A stretch of 64,000 nt of DNA from Pseudomonas sp. VD-NE ins (GTDB lineage Bacteria; Pseudomonadota; Gammaproteobacteria; Pseudomonadales; Pseudomonadaceae), in contig NZ_CP134772.1 of NCBI RefSeq assembly GCF_031882575.1, forward strand, positions 5,530,501-5,594,500. The letters are read 5' to 3'. Below, one piece after another: positions 46,941 to 54,905 of this stretch. Made by a program: the position numbers and the translations under genes. The notes below the pieces were generated by a model. The model did no database searches. It saw nothing but the letters and a program-made list of their open reading frames with translations, and was not told the DNA's origin. Each line of letters starts with the position of its first letter. Within the stretch, counting starts at the first letter, position 1.

Positions 46941-46958
46941 TTGGTTCATCTGAACCAA
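46941..46958. promoter_or_regulatory. candidate operator, TTCATCTGAA copy 2
   Basis: TTGGTTCA-TC-TGAACCAA is a perfect inverted repeat with 8-base arms, sharing its central TTCATCTGAA with copy 1, in the gap between the HTH gene and the bacteriocin. Also nearby: CTGTAGGAAA repeats at about 46889 and 46987. Confidence 0.45.
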
Positions 46959-47126
46959 TCGCCAATCAACAGGCCGAGAGAGCGCTGTAGGAAACAGTTC
47001 CGATTCAGGTACGAATTGGATTTTTCGTAAAACCACCCGCCTGAAACTCACCCCATCGGTTTGCCCGAATCCCCCATTGACCGACAAGCTTCCCTGGCTC
47101 GATTCAAAGCCATACAGGGAGTTGGC

Positions 47127-48374
47127 ATGGCTCGATTCAAATCTCTCTTCGATGAAGATTGGCCTTGGGAACGTCCGAGATGGAACGGCTCGTGGGCGGC
47201 TTGGAATCCGCCTCCCCCGCCGGAGCCGGTGTACGTCGAAAAGGATGAATGGCCAACGCCCAAGCCGCGCGAAGATCAGGTGTTCGCCAAGTCCTGCACT
47301 GTGGATAACTGGTGCCGAACGGACGCCGGCACGGCACCCGAACCCACCAGCAACTTCGGCAAGGTCATGGTCGCCGGCGCCATGCTCTTGCCCTCTGCCA
47401 GCACCGCTGTCGCGACAGCAATAGGCGCCGATCTGGCCTTGGGGCGTTTGGCGGGCGGCGGAATTCTGCAACAGCGCCTCAACTGGGCAATTCGCGGCGC
47501 TGCTGGGCCGGCCAGCGTGTTCGTCCTCGGGATGCTGCCGACCCGCATGGGTGACGGCACGCTGCACACCGACGAACAACTGCGCCGCATGAGCCGCGCC
47601 GCCACTCGTGTGCGCTTCCAGTTTCGGCGTGATGCCGAAGGGGTCATGCAGGTTTACGGCATCCACTCCGGCGCTTCGGGCGATGACTCGGTGCGTACTG
47701 TCAAAGTCGAGTGGAATACCGACAAGACTGCGATGGAGGCCAAGCTCAACGGCATCACGATTTTGTGGACGCCACAACGCGGGCCACTCGGTTCAATGCC
47801 GCCGCTGATCTATCCCGAACACGGCGAGCAACTGAACACGATCCTTGTTCATCCGATTCCCGAGAACACGGATACCCAGATAGAAGGCCTGCCCGGCGAG
47901 GACATTACTGCCGAGGATTGTATTCTGGTGTTCCCTGCGGACACTGGGCTGAAGTCGCTTTATGTGGTGTTTTCGAGGCCGGCCAGACTGACGCCGGGTA
48001 CGGTGACGGGGATTGGTGAGGATGTTTCGGGGATATGGCTTGCTGGGGCGGGAACGGGGATCGGTGCGCCGATTCCGACACGGATTGCGGACAGGCTGAG
48101 GGGGCGGGAGTTTTCAAGCTTCGATGCCTTCAGAAGAGCATTTTGGACTGAAGTTGTGAATGATCCAGATTTGCGCAGCCAGTTCATCCCGGACAATATT
48201 GAACGGATGCAGAATGGCAATGCGCCAAAGGCCCGTTATAGGGATTCCAATGGTTCAAAAGGCTCCTTTGAAATTCATCATGTCGATCCAATTTCAAAGG
48301 GTGGCGAGGTTTATCACGTAGACAATTTGCGGATCAACACGCCAAAAAACCACGCAGATATTCATCGGAAATAA
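47127..48374 (+). CDS. S-type pyocin-like bacteriocin with HNH DNase domain
   Basis: 415 aa from the ATG at 47127 (GGGAG before it). Short Trp/Pro-rich N terminus ('WPWERPRWNGSWAAWNPPPP'), a Cys pair ('CTVDNWC'), a hydrophobic Ala/Gly-rich helix near 90-120, a pyocin-S translocation-type domain at about 150-315 and a colicin E9-type HNH DNase from about 329: 'EIHHVDPISKGGEVYHVDNL' and 'TPKNHADIHRK', with His384/385, Asn, His409 and His413 all kept. It is shorter than classic S pyocins (600 or more residues) and no receptor-binding coiled coil is visible. No lysis gene. The two immunity genes follow at once. Confidence 0.85.
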   Translation: MARFKSLFDEDWPWERPRWNGSWAAWNPPPPPEPVYVEKDEWPTPKPREDQVFAKSCTVDNWCRTDAGTAPEPTSNFGKVMVAGAMLLPSASTAVATAIGADLALGRLAGGGILQQRLNWAIRGAAGPASVFVLGMLPTRMGDGTLHTDEQLRRMSRAATRVRFQFRRDAEGVMQVYGIHSGASGDDSVRTVKVEWNTDKTAMEAKLNGITILWTPQRGPLGSMPPLIYPEHGEQLNTILVHPIPENTDTQIEGLPGEDITAEDCILVFPADTGLKSLYVVFSRPARLTPGTVTGIGEDVSGIWLAGAGTGIGAPIPTRIADRLRGREFSSFDAFRRAFWTEVVNDPDLRSQFIPDNIERMQNGNAPKARYRDSNGSKGSFEIHHVDPISKGGEVYHVDNLRINTPKNHADIHRK

Positions 48375-48378
48375 TTCA

Positions 48379-48633
48379 ATGAAAACCAGCCTTTCTGACT
48401 ATACCGAAGCAGAGTTTCTAAGCTTTCTGCAAGAGATTCGAGCCGCCAACAAAAACGCTCCCGATGAAGTTCTCGACCCGCTGTTAAGCCACTTTTGCAC
48501 TATCACCGGACATCCAGATGGAACGGACTTGATCTACTACCCAGAAGCTGGGGCAGATAATTCCAACGAAGGAATCATCGAAACCGTGAAAAGGTGGCGC
48601 GCCGCAAATGGACTGCCTGGCTTCAAGCAGTGA
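48379..48633 (+). CDS. colicin E9/pyocin-type DNase immunity protein, copy 1
   Basis: 84 aa. 'LSDYTEAEFLSFLQEIRAAN' and 'HPDGTDLIYYPEAGADNSNE' followed by 'TVKRWRAANGLPGFKQ' match the Im2/Im7/Im9 family helix for helix, including the DLIYYP toxin-contact motif. It blocks the HNH domain encoded four bases upstream. Helix II, which decides specificity, differs from that of copy 2. Confidence 0.93.
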   Translation: MKTSLSDYTEAEFLSFLQEIRAANKNAPDEVLDPLLSHFCTITGHPDGTDLIYYPEAGADNSNEGIIETVKRWRAANGLPGFKQ

Positions 48634-48656
48634 ATTTCCCGCCCACAGAAAAAATC

Positions 48657-48908
48657 GTGGCAAAAATATCCGACTACACAGAAGCCGAGTTTATGTGTTT
48701 CATCGAAAAGATGCGGACCGCCAATAGGAGCGGCTCAGACGCAGAGTTTGGTGAGTTGCTGGCACAGTTCAGGAAGGTTACCGCCCACCCGGATGGAACC
48801 GATTTAATTTTTTATCCCGAGCCAACAGCAGACAATTCTGCCGAGGGCATCACCAAGACTGTAAAGGAATGGCGAGCCGCAAATGGACTGCCTGGGTTTA
48901 AGCAATAA
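48657..48908 (+). CDS. DNase immunity protein, copy 2
   Basis: 83 aa from the GTG at 48657 ('MAKISDYTEAEFMCFIEKMR'); the homologous start in copy 1 supports this, but a GTG at 48630, overlapping the stop of copy 1, is also possible. 'DLIFYPEPTADNSAEGITKT' and 'EWRAANGLPGFKQ' match the family. About half the residues equal those of copy 1, and the last 13 codons are nearly identical. It either backs up copy 1 or gives immunity to a different nuclease. Confidence 0.9.
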   Translation: MAKISDYTEAEFMCFIEKMRTANRSGSDAEFGELLAQFRKVTAHPDGTDLIFYPEPTADNSAEGITKTVKEWRAANGLPGFKQ

Positions 48909-48983
48909 ATACTAATTTACACCTCGAGATCAGCGAACTTTTGGCGAGAGGATAAACCTCCCCACCACAAGGCTGTGCCTGAT

Positions 48984-50096
48984 CTACTCAGGCTTCTCTG
49001 CCAAAAGGACTGCCAACCCCTTCGCCCAAATCTGCCGAGTCCGCAGCCCCACCATCGCCCGCCAATCCGGATCAGCCGGATAGAACTGCTCGAGCAGATT
49101 CACTTTGATCCCCCGCCCCGTCGCATCCAGCGGATCGCCATGCAAATGCAGCCAGTGATCATCACGCAAATGCCGATGCACCTCCGGCCCCGGATACGTC
49201 CCGCACTCGATCACGAACGGCATCAACTGCACGTGCGGTAAAGCATTGAGCAACGCCTGCGAGGTGTACCCGGTAGCCGTCGCTGCCACTCCGGTTTCGC
49301 TCAAGGTGTCGGCGCCGGTGTGCAGGGTGTAAAGCCATGGACCATAAATCGCCTGGGCTTGCGCGAGTGCCGGGTACGGCGCCTGGGTGATGGTCAGCAA
49401 CATCGGATGACCGTACTCACCGGCGCCGGTGTGCAGGTCGAAACACATCACGGTTTCAGCGCCAGCCAGATGCGTTTCGATGATTTGGTGCAACGTGCGG
49501 TTCGACCAGCTCGGCGCACGGCCACCATAGAACAGTCCATCGGGATGGCTGTGCTGACCGCCCTCGACAATCGACATCACCGCTGGCCAGCCGTGTTCGT
49601 TGATCTGCGCATCGAGCAAGGCATCGGCGCGATGGCGCTCGGGGCCGTGCAAATCGGTGCACGCGTAGATTTCATGCAGTGCGGCATAAGCGCTGTTATC
49701 TGGGAGAGGCCCGGTGAAATCGAGGTGATTGCGGTTGAGGTCGATGTTGTCTTCGTTGACCCGGCGTAACCACGCCGTGCCCCATGGATTGATCAGGTGC
49801 ACCATGACCACCGCGACATCCTTGGGCAGAGAACCGGGTTCGAAGGTTTTCAGCCAATCGATCTGACAATCCGAGCCGTAATAGCCCTCGACGCCGTGCG
49901 TGCCGCTGAGCGCTACCAGCCGACGTTTGGCCTGCGGATCGCCGAGCACGGCGACGTCGGTGCTCAGGGGTTCGCCGAATGGCCCGCAACGTGGATGTGC
50001 GTAGGAGGTGAGCGCGGCGCCGGCGGCATTGGCGGCGGTGATGAACTGTTCGCGTTGATCGCGGTAGCTGGATTCGGTGGGGAACTCGCTGTGCAT
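48984..50096 (-). CDS. DUF2817 family M14-like zinc carboxypeptidase
   Basis: 370 aa from the ATG at 50096. Zinc motif 'ALSGTHGVEGYYGSDCQIDW' (HxxE) near residue 65, 'RRVNEDNIDLNRNHLDF' near 115, and 'CFDLHTGAGEYGHPMLLT' with the third His near 210, together the M14/DUF2817 pattern. No signal peptide, so probably cytoplasmic. The substrate could be a peptide or an amidated compound. Confidence 0.82.
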   Translation of the reverse strand: MHSEFPTESSYRDQREQFITAANAAGAALTSYAHPRCGPFGEPLSTDVAVLGDPQAKRRLVALSGTHGVEGYYGSDCQIDWLKTFEPGSLPKDVAVVMVHLINPWGTAWLRRVNEDNIDLNRNHLDFTGPLPDNSAYAALHEIYACTDLHGPERHRADALLDAQINEHGWPAVMSIVEGGQHSHPDGLFYGGRAPSWSNRTLHQIIETHLAGAETVMCFDLHTGAGEYGHPMLLTITQAPYPALAQAQAIYGPWLYTLHTGADTLSETGVAATATGYTSQALLNALPHVQLMPFVIECGTYPGPEVHRHLRDDHWLHLHGDPLDATGRGIKVNLLEQFYPADPDWRAMVGLRTRQIWAKGLAVLLAEKPE

Positions 50097-50122
50097 TCTT
50101 GGCCTCTTGTTGATCTTGTATT

Positions 50123-50211
50123 TGTGGGAGCGAGCCTGCTCGCGAAGCGGTGTTTCATTCAATATTCGGGCTGGCTGATACACCGCATTCGCGAGCAGGC
50201 TCGCTCCCACA
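50123..50211. repeat. REPIN, family B
   Basis: Arms TTGTGGGAGCGAGCCTGCT... and ...AGCAGGCTCGCTCCCACAG, centre TTTCATTCAATATTCGGGC. In the divergent gap between the DUF2817 and ggt genes. Confidence 0.92.
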
Positions 50212-50357
50212 GGGGCTTGCTTCAGTTCGATGAATTTGACATTGACCCTAGCGAACATCCGCCCTGAAAAGAAAGACAAAAATGCCCATCGGTTTGCGTC
50301 GCGACCGGGCGGTCGATAAAGTCCCTGAGACTTTTATCCCACGGACGGAGAGCCCGC

Positions 50358-52190
50358 GTGTTTTCAGCCTTGCCCTTGAGCCGCTTTCGCCTGCCTGCCC
50401 TGACGCTGATCATCAGCGCCCTGACCCTCACCGCGTGTAACGCCCCGCCCTCTTCGACCTTGCCGCTGGCACCGGAAGCCGCGTCCGGTTTCCGCACCGA
50501 TCTGCAAACCCGTCACGCCAGCAAACACATGGCCGCCGCTGCCAATCCCTTGGCTGCTGAGGCCGGGCGCGAGATGCTGCGTCAGGGCGGTTCGGCGATT
50601 GATGCGGCGATTGCGATGCAAGCGGTGTTGACGCTGGTTGAGCCGCAGTCGTCCGGGATCGGTGGCGGCGCGATGATCGTGTTGTGGGACGGTAAACAGG
50701 TGCGCACATATGACGGCCGCGAAACCGCACCGGCCGGGGCGACCGAGAAGCTGTTCTTGCGTGCCGATGGCCAGCCGATGGCGTTCCCGCAGGCGCAGAT
50801 CGGCGGTCGCTCGGTCGGTACACCAGGCGTGTTGCGCGCGCTGGAGATGGCGCATAAACAACACGGTCGCCTGCCGTGGGCGAAGCTGTTTGAACCGGCG
50901 ATCAAACTGTCCGAGCAAGGCTTTGCGATCTCTGCGCGTTTGCATTCGCTGCTGGAATCAGATCCAGTCATCCGCCAGTCGCCGGACATGGCCAAGTACT
51001 TCCTCAACGCTGATGGCAGCGTCAAAGCCGTCGGCACGCGTCTGCAAAACCCGGCATTGGCCGCCGTGCTCAAACGCATTGCCACCGAAGGTGCGGACGC
51101 GTTGTACAAAGGCGCGATCGCCGAAGAAATCGTCGCCAAGGTGCAGGGCCACGCCAATCCCGGCAGCCTGTCGCTGAACGATCTGCAGCGCTATCAGGCC
51201 AAGGAACGTGCGCCGCTGTGCACCGATTACAAACGCTGGCAGGTTTGCGGCATGCCGCCGCCGTCGTCGGGCGGGATCGCCGTGGCGCAGATTCTCGGCA
51301 CGTTGCAGGCGCTGGAAACCCTCGATCCACGCCTTTCCCTGACGCCGCTCAAACCGGTAAAAACCGACAAACCGGCCGGCATCGAACCGGATCCGCAAGC
51401 GGTTCATCTGATCGCCGAAGCCGAACGCCTGGCCTACGCCGACCGTGCGCAATATGTCGCCGACACCGACTTCGTACCGGTGCCGGTCAAAGGCCTGGTC
51501 GACCCGGGTTATCTCGCCAGCCGCGCGAGCTTGATCGGCGAGCGCAGCATGGGCAGCGCCAAACCGGGCACGCCGCCGGGCGTGCAGGTTGCCTACGCGC
51601 CGGACCGCTCGCCGCTGCGCATCTCCACCTCGCAAGTGGTCGCGGTGGATGACCTCGGCGGCGCGGTGTCGATGACCACCACCATCGAAGCTGCGTTCGG
51701 TTCGCACCTGATGGTTCAGGGCTTCCTGCTCAACAACCAGATGACAGACTTCTCGTTCATCCCCGAAGAGAACGGCCAGAAAGTCGCCAACCGCGTCGAA
51801 CCCGGCAAACGTCCACGCTCGTCGATGGCGCCAACGCTGATCTTCGATCGCCACAGCGGCGAATTCGTCGCCACGGTCGGCTCGCCCGGCGGTTCGCAAA
51901 TCATCGAATACGTGGCCAAAACCACCGTCGGCCTGCTCGACTGGAACCTCGACCCGCAAAGCGCCATCAGCCTGCCCAACTTCGGCAGCCGCAATGGCCC
52001 GACCGAACTGGAACAAGGCCAGTTCAGCCCGGCGCTGATCAAGGCGCTAAAAGACAAAGGGCATGCGGTGACTGAAATCGACATGACCAGCGGCACCCAG
52101 GCCATCGTGCGGGTCAAGGATGCGCAGGGGAAAGCGTCGTTGGAGGGTGGCGCGGATCCACGGCGGGAAGGTGAAGCGTTGGGGGATTGA
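50358..52190 (+). CDS. ggt: gamma-glutamyltransferase
   Basis: 610 aa. 'LTLIISALTLTAC' gives a lipobox LTAC; the protein may be lipid-anchored rather than free in the periplasm. N-terminal large subunit 'KHMAAAANPLAAEAGREMLR' and 'QSSGIGGGAMIVLWDGKQVR'. The nucleophilic Thr of the small subunit is kept in 'ISTSQVVAVDDLGGAVSMTT', though the next residues read S-Q instead of T-H as in E. coli. 'VGSPGGSQIIEYVAKT' is the substrate pocket. Cleaves glutathione and other gamma-glutamyl compounds after self-processing. Confidence 0.92.
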   Translation: MFSALPLSRFRLPALTLIISALTLTACNAPPSSTLPLAPEAASGFRTDLQTRHASKHMAAAANPLAAEAGREMLRQGGSAIDAAIAMQAVLTLVEPQSSGIGGGAMIVLWDGKQVRTYDGRETAPAGATEKLFLRADGQPMAFPQAQIGGRSVGTPGVLRALEMAHKQHGRLPWAKLFEPAIKLSEQGFAISARLHSLLESDPVIRQSPDMAKYFLNADGSVKAVGTRLQNPALAAVLKRIATEGADALYKGAIAEEIVAKVQGHANPGSLSLNDLQRYQAKERAPLCTDYKRWQVCGMPPPSSGGIAVAQILGTLQALETLDPRLSLTPLKPVKTDKPAGIEPDPQAVHLIAEAERLAYADRAQYVADTDFVPVPVKGLVDPGYLASRASLIGERSMGSAKPGTPPGVQVAYAPDRSPLRISTSQVVAVDDLGGAVSMTTTIEAAFGSHLMVQGFLLNNQMTDFSFIPEENGQKVANRVEPGKRPRSSMAPTLIFDRHSGEFVATVGSPGGSQIIEYVAKTTVGLLDWNLDPQSAISLPNFGSRNGPTELEQGQFSPALIKALKDKGHAVTEIDMTSGTQAIVRVKDAQGKASLEGGADPRREGEALGD

Positions 52191-52205
52191 GAGTAGTACG
52201 CAAAC

Positions 52206-52235
52206 AAAAAAGGCTTACCGCGAGGTAGGCCTTTT
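52206..52235 (+). terminator. rho-independent terminator of ggt
   Basis: AAAAAAGGCTTACC/GGTAGGCCTTTT hairpin with GCGA loop; the stem is the same as that of the tRNA-Met terminator at 46293. Confidence 0.85.
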
Positions 52236-52369
52236 GCTTAGCACACAGCGTATTTCAAATCGGGATGTTTAAAAGCTGCGAGGTAAACAGAGAACCGTCC
52301 CACAAGGTTTTCAGGTTGTCCGTCGGACGTCAGCTCTCTAGCCTGTACTCGTCGCTGCCAATTCAGTGA

Positions 52370-52560
52370 CCGGGATTGGAAACCCCGAGTAGAACCGAGC
52401 GCACAAGCGCCTTTCATAACGTATCCTTGCGCATCTTCATGGTGTGCACTCCGTTATGGCGGCTGTGCGCGGGAGACCTTCGGGTCAACCGGGTTCTCCG
52501 TTCCCCGGGTTTCCAACCTGCGTACAGCTGCCACCTATTCGTTCGGAAACCGAGTCGGCC
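52370..52560 (+). ncRNA. structured leader RNA upstream of the DUF6124 gene
   Basis: TTGGAAACCC (52376-52385) is exactly complementary to GGGTTTCCAA (52507-52516) and would close a multibranch loop. Inside are GCGC-ACAA-GCGC (52399-52410); a long stem CATAACG/CGTTATG (52415-52421, 52452-52458) extended by TGCGCATC/GGTGTGCA (52428-52435, 52441-52448); and GACC-TTCG-GGTC (52475-52486) with a UUCG tetraloop. A last hairpin TCGG-AAA-CCGA (52543-52553) follows. The coding start is at 52587. No terminator or known riboswitch motif is recognised. Confidence 0.6.
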
Positions 52561-52586
52561 AGCTCCAATCCTGATCGGAGAACACC

Positions 52587-52955
52587 ATGAAAAAACCAAC
52601 ACCCAATCCCCCCGAAACAAACACCGACCCAACATCCCCGTACGCAACCATCGACAGCAAAAAACTCAACGAAGCGGCCGACCGCGCCCTCGACCACTAC
52701 CTCAAACCGACCATTCACATCATGGCGTCCGCCCGCGTCGCTGAACCCATGTACCTCGCCAACCCGGTTTACGACACCGAATCGCTGCTGGCCAATGCCA
52801 GTGAATCCTTGGGTTCAGTCACCGAGATGCTCAACAATTTCGCCGCCGTGCTGGATACCGCGCACCGCAAGACCGCGCTGGGTATCGCGCAAGTCGTCAT
52901 GCTGAGTGAGTTGGCGGTGAATCAGGCGCTGGATAACGTTCAGCCGACTGCATAA
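52587..52955 (+). CDS. DUF6124 (formerly DUF3077) family protein
   Basis: 122 aa. Disordered Pro/Asn-rich N terminus, then 'DSKKLNEAADRALDHYL' and 'YDTESLLANASESLGSVTEM' with a helical C-terminal part 'FAAVLDTAHRKTALGIAQVV' and 'MLSELAVNQALDNVQPTA'. The family is largely restricted to pseudomonads and its job is unknown. CGGAGAAC sits before the ATG. It is a single gene between a structured leader and a strong terminator, so the leader is likely its control element. Confidence 0.85.
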   Translation: MKKPTPNPPETNTDPTSPYATIDSKKLNEAADRALDHYLKPTIHIMASARVAEPMYLANPVYDTESLLANASESLGSVTEMLNNFAAVLDTAHRKTALGIAQVVMLSELAVNQALDNVQPTA

Positions 52956-52969
52956 TTACTTCGACGTAT

Positions 52970-53006
52970 AAAAAATCCGATGCCCGCACAGGCATCGGAT
53001 TTTTCT
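52970..53006 (+). terminator. rho-independent terminator of the DUF6124 gene
   Basis: AAAAAATCCGATGCC/GGCATCGGATTTTTC hairpin with CGCACA loop. Confidence 0.92.
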
Positions 53007-53074
53007 TGTAGCCAAAGATCGGGCGAGGGGGTACCGCAAGCCGTAGTCATCGCCCGCTGAAATTAGAGCACCTC

Positions 53075-53287
53075 ATGAACATACTTCCGATTCATACCGA
53101 AGAAGACTACCGTGCGGCGCTGCAAGACGTTTCTGCGCTTTTCGACAATGAACCGGAACGTAACTCCCCGGAAGGTAACTACTTCGAGGCCATGATCACC
53201 TTGATCGAAGCCTATGAAACCAAGCAATTTCCGCGCTATAACCCGACCGAAGCATTCAAATTCCGGATGGAACAATCAGGGGATTGA
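53075..53287 (+). pseudogene. truncated HigA-type antitoxin, HTH domain missing
   Basis: 70 aa: 'MNILPIHTEEDYRAALQDVS', 'EGNYFEAMITLIEAYETKQF' and 'PTEAFKFRMEQSGD' match the N-terminal domain of HigA-like antitoxins (MNIRPI-T-EDY...EALRFRMEQ). The stop falls exactly where the DNA-binding HTH should begin, and no HTH remnant is visible downstream in other frames. No higB toxin is adjacent. It may still be expressed as a small protein, but the antitoxin repressor function should be lost. Confidence 0.7.
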
Positions 53288-53343
53288 GTTTTCCCTTGGG
53301 GCAAGCTTTACCGTTGAGTCCAAGCAGCCAACAGGAGAGGTTC

Positions 53344-54156
53344 ATGCTTACCATCGGACAAATGGCCCGCTGCCACGGGCTCACCACCAAGGCATTGCGT
53401 CATTACGACAGCATTGGTTTGTTCAGCCCGGCAGCCACCGGCCGAGACAACGGTTATCGCTACTATCGCCCGGAGCAAATCGTCACGCTTGGCCGAATCA
53501 TCTGGCTCAAACAGTTAGGCATGGGACTCGACGAGATCAAAGTCTTGTCCGCCAATGGCGGGCTGGACAGTGTCGTCAATCTGCGCGAAACCCTCGAAAA
53601 GCATGCGCAGCAATTGAGGGCCGATATCCAGCGCAGCGAAAACGTTTTAGGGCAATTGAACCGTTATCTTGCACAACCGGACCGTCCGCTGCCGGCCATG
53701 CAAACGCCTGCACGTGTCGACTATCCCGCCCTGCGAATCATGGGCATGACCTGGCAACAAGATGACGAAGGCACCATCGCCGACATGTGGCAGCGGTTTG
53801 TACCACGGGAGGAAGAGATCGACCGTCTGCATGAACCGCTCGGCACTTTCGGCGTGTGCCAGCCGCTGGAAGACGGTCAATGGCGCTACATCGCCGGCCT
53901 GCCGGTGGGACACAGTGCCCCGCTGATTTCTGGCATGGTCGAATTGCAGATACCGGCTCGTCGTTATGCCCGCGTGGAGCACCACGGAACAGTCACAACG
54001 CTGCCGGAAACCTTTCGCGCCGCTTACAGCGAATGGCTGCCCGCTGCCGGTATGGCGCCAGACGAAGGAATTGAATTCGAGTATTGCGGCGAGCGGTTCT
54101 TCGGTCCGATGGACCCGCGCAGCGTGGTCGAGTTGTACATTCCGCTGAAGGGCTGA
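53344..54156 (+). CDS. MerR-family regulator with GyrI-like ligand domain
   Basis: 270 aa from the ATG at 53344 after AGGAGAGG. MerR HTH 'MLTIGQMARCHGLTTKALRH' and 'YRYYRPEQIVTLGRIIWLKQ' (residues 1-70), a coiled-coil linker ('TLEKHAQQLRADIQRSENVL'), and a C-terminal GyrI/Rob-type domain ('PALRIMGMTWQQDDEGTIAD', 'EFEYCGERFFGPMDPRSVVE') that binds hydrophobic or drug-like ligands. Likely activates a detoxification gene; the adjacent lysE-type exporter is convergent and shares only the terminator. Confidence 0.87.
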   Translation: MLTIGQMARCHGLTTKALRHYDSIGLFSPAATGRDNGYRYYRPEQIVTLGRIIWLKQLGMGLDEIKVLSANGGLDSVVNLRETLEKHAQQLRADIQRSENVLGQLNRYLAQPDRPLPAMQTPARVDYPALRIMGMTWQQDDEGTIADMWQRFVPREEEIDRLHEPLGTFGVCQPLEDGQWRYIAGLPVGHSAPLISGMVELQIPARRYARVEHHGTVTTLPETFRAAYSEWLPAAGMAPDEGIEFEYCGERFFGPMDPRSVVELYIPLKG

Positions 54157-54163
54157 TGCTCAT

Positions 54164-54190
54164 GAAAAAGGCTGCATACGCAGCCTTTTT
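54164..54190. terminator. bidirectional terminator
   Basis: GAAAAAGGCTGC/GCAGCCTTTTTC palindrome between the convergent MerR and LysE-type genes. Confidence 0.88.
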
Positions 54191-54195
54191 CACGA

Positions 54196-54828
54196 TCAGC
54201 GATTCGCCACCAGATGCGCCCCAAACAGCAAATAACAACCACCGGCCAAGCGATCCAGCCATTGCCGCGAACGCTCATACACACCAGCGATCCGCCGACT
54301 GGCGAAGAACAGCGCCACGCAGCAATACCAGCTGAACGACAACGTCGCCATGGTCAGCACCGCCAGTGCCAGTAACAGTGGCGGGATGTGAGCCGGCATG
54401 GCGGTGGCGAAGATGGTGGCGACGAACAGTGCCGACTTGGGATTGGTCATGTTGCCCAGAAAGCCCCGCCCGTAAGCGCCGAGCAATGTCTGCTCCGAGG
54501 TATCGAGCGTGCCCGCGACAATCGGCGTCTTGCGCTTGAACTGCTTGAGCCCGAGGTAGATCAGGTAACAGCCACCGGCAATCTTGAAGCTCAGGTACAG
54601 CGTCGGCGCGGCGCTGAACAGCGACTGAATGCCCAGGCCACCCGCCAGCCCCCATAACACGGTTCCGCTGGCGACGCCGAGCGCCGCGACGACACCGTGT
54701 CGGCGGGAACGGCTGACCGCGAGTTGCGCGATGTTGAAGAAATTCGGGCCGGGCGTGACCACGGCCACCGTCCACAACAGGGCCAGCGACAGCAGCGGCG
54801 CCAGATAACTCGAAAGGGAAAAATCCAT
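54196..54828 (-). CDS. LysE/RhtB-family amino-acid exporter
   Basis: 210 aa from the ATG at 54828; upstream codons of the longer frame lack a ribosome site while AAGGGAAAAATCC fits this one. Six hydrophobic segments; 'VAVVTPGPNFFNIAQLAVSR' is the LysE/RhtB signature and 'GFLGNMTNPKSALFVATIFA' the conserved TM4 motif. Exports amino acids or related compounds across the inner membrane. Confidence 0.9.
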   Translation of the reverse strand: MDFSLSSYLAPLLSLALLWTVAVVTPGPNFFNIAQLAVSRSRRHGVVAALGVASGTVLWGLAGGLGIQSLFSAAPTLYLSFKIAGGCYLIYLGLKQFKRKTPIVAGTLDTSEQTLLGAYGRGFLGNMTNPKSALFVATIFATAMPAHIPPLLLALAVLTMATLSFSWYCCVALFFASRRIAGVYERSRQWLDRLAGGCYLLFGAHLVANR

Positions 54829-54905
54829 GGGGGTATGCGCCTGATTGGGTTCGACGATGCCCTCCACCTTGCAACATCCGGCAATGTTTTGCCATCAGCT
54901 GTCAT

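Noticed and set aside
46841-47126. LexA box upstream of the bacteriocin
   Set aside because: No CTGT-N8-ACAG site was found by eye; CTGTAGGAAACAG is too short.
46287-48980. Integrase-mediated island at tRNA-Met
   Set aside because: No integrase gene and no direct repeat of the tRNA 3' end found; the patch may have entered by homologous recombination of flanks.
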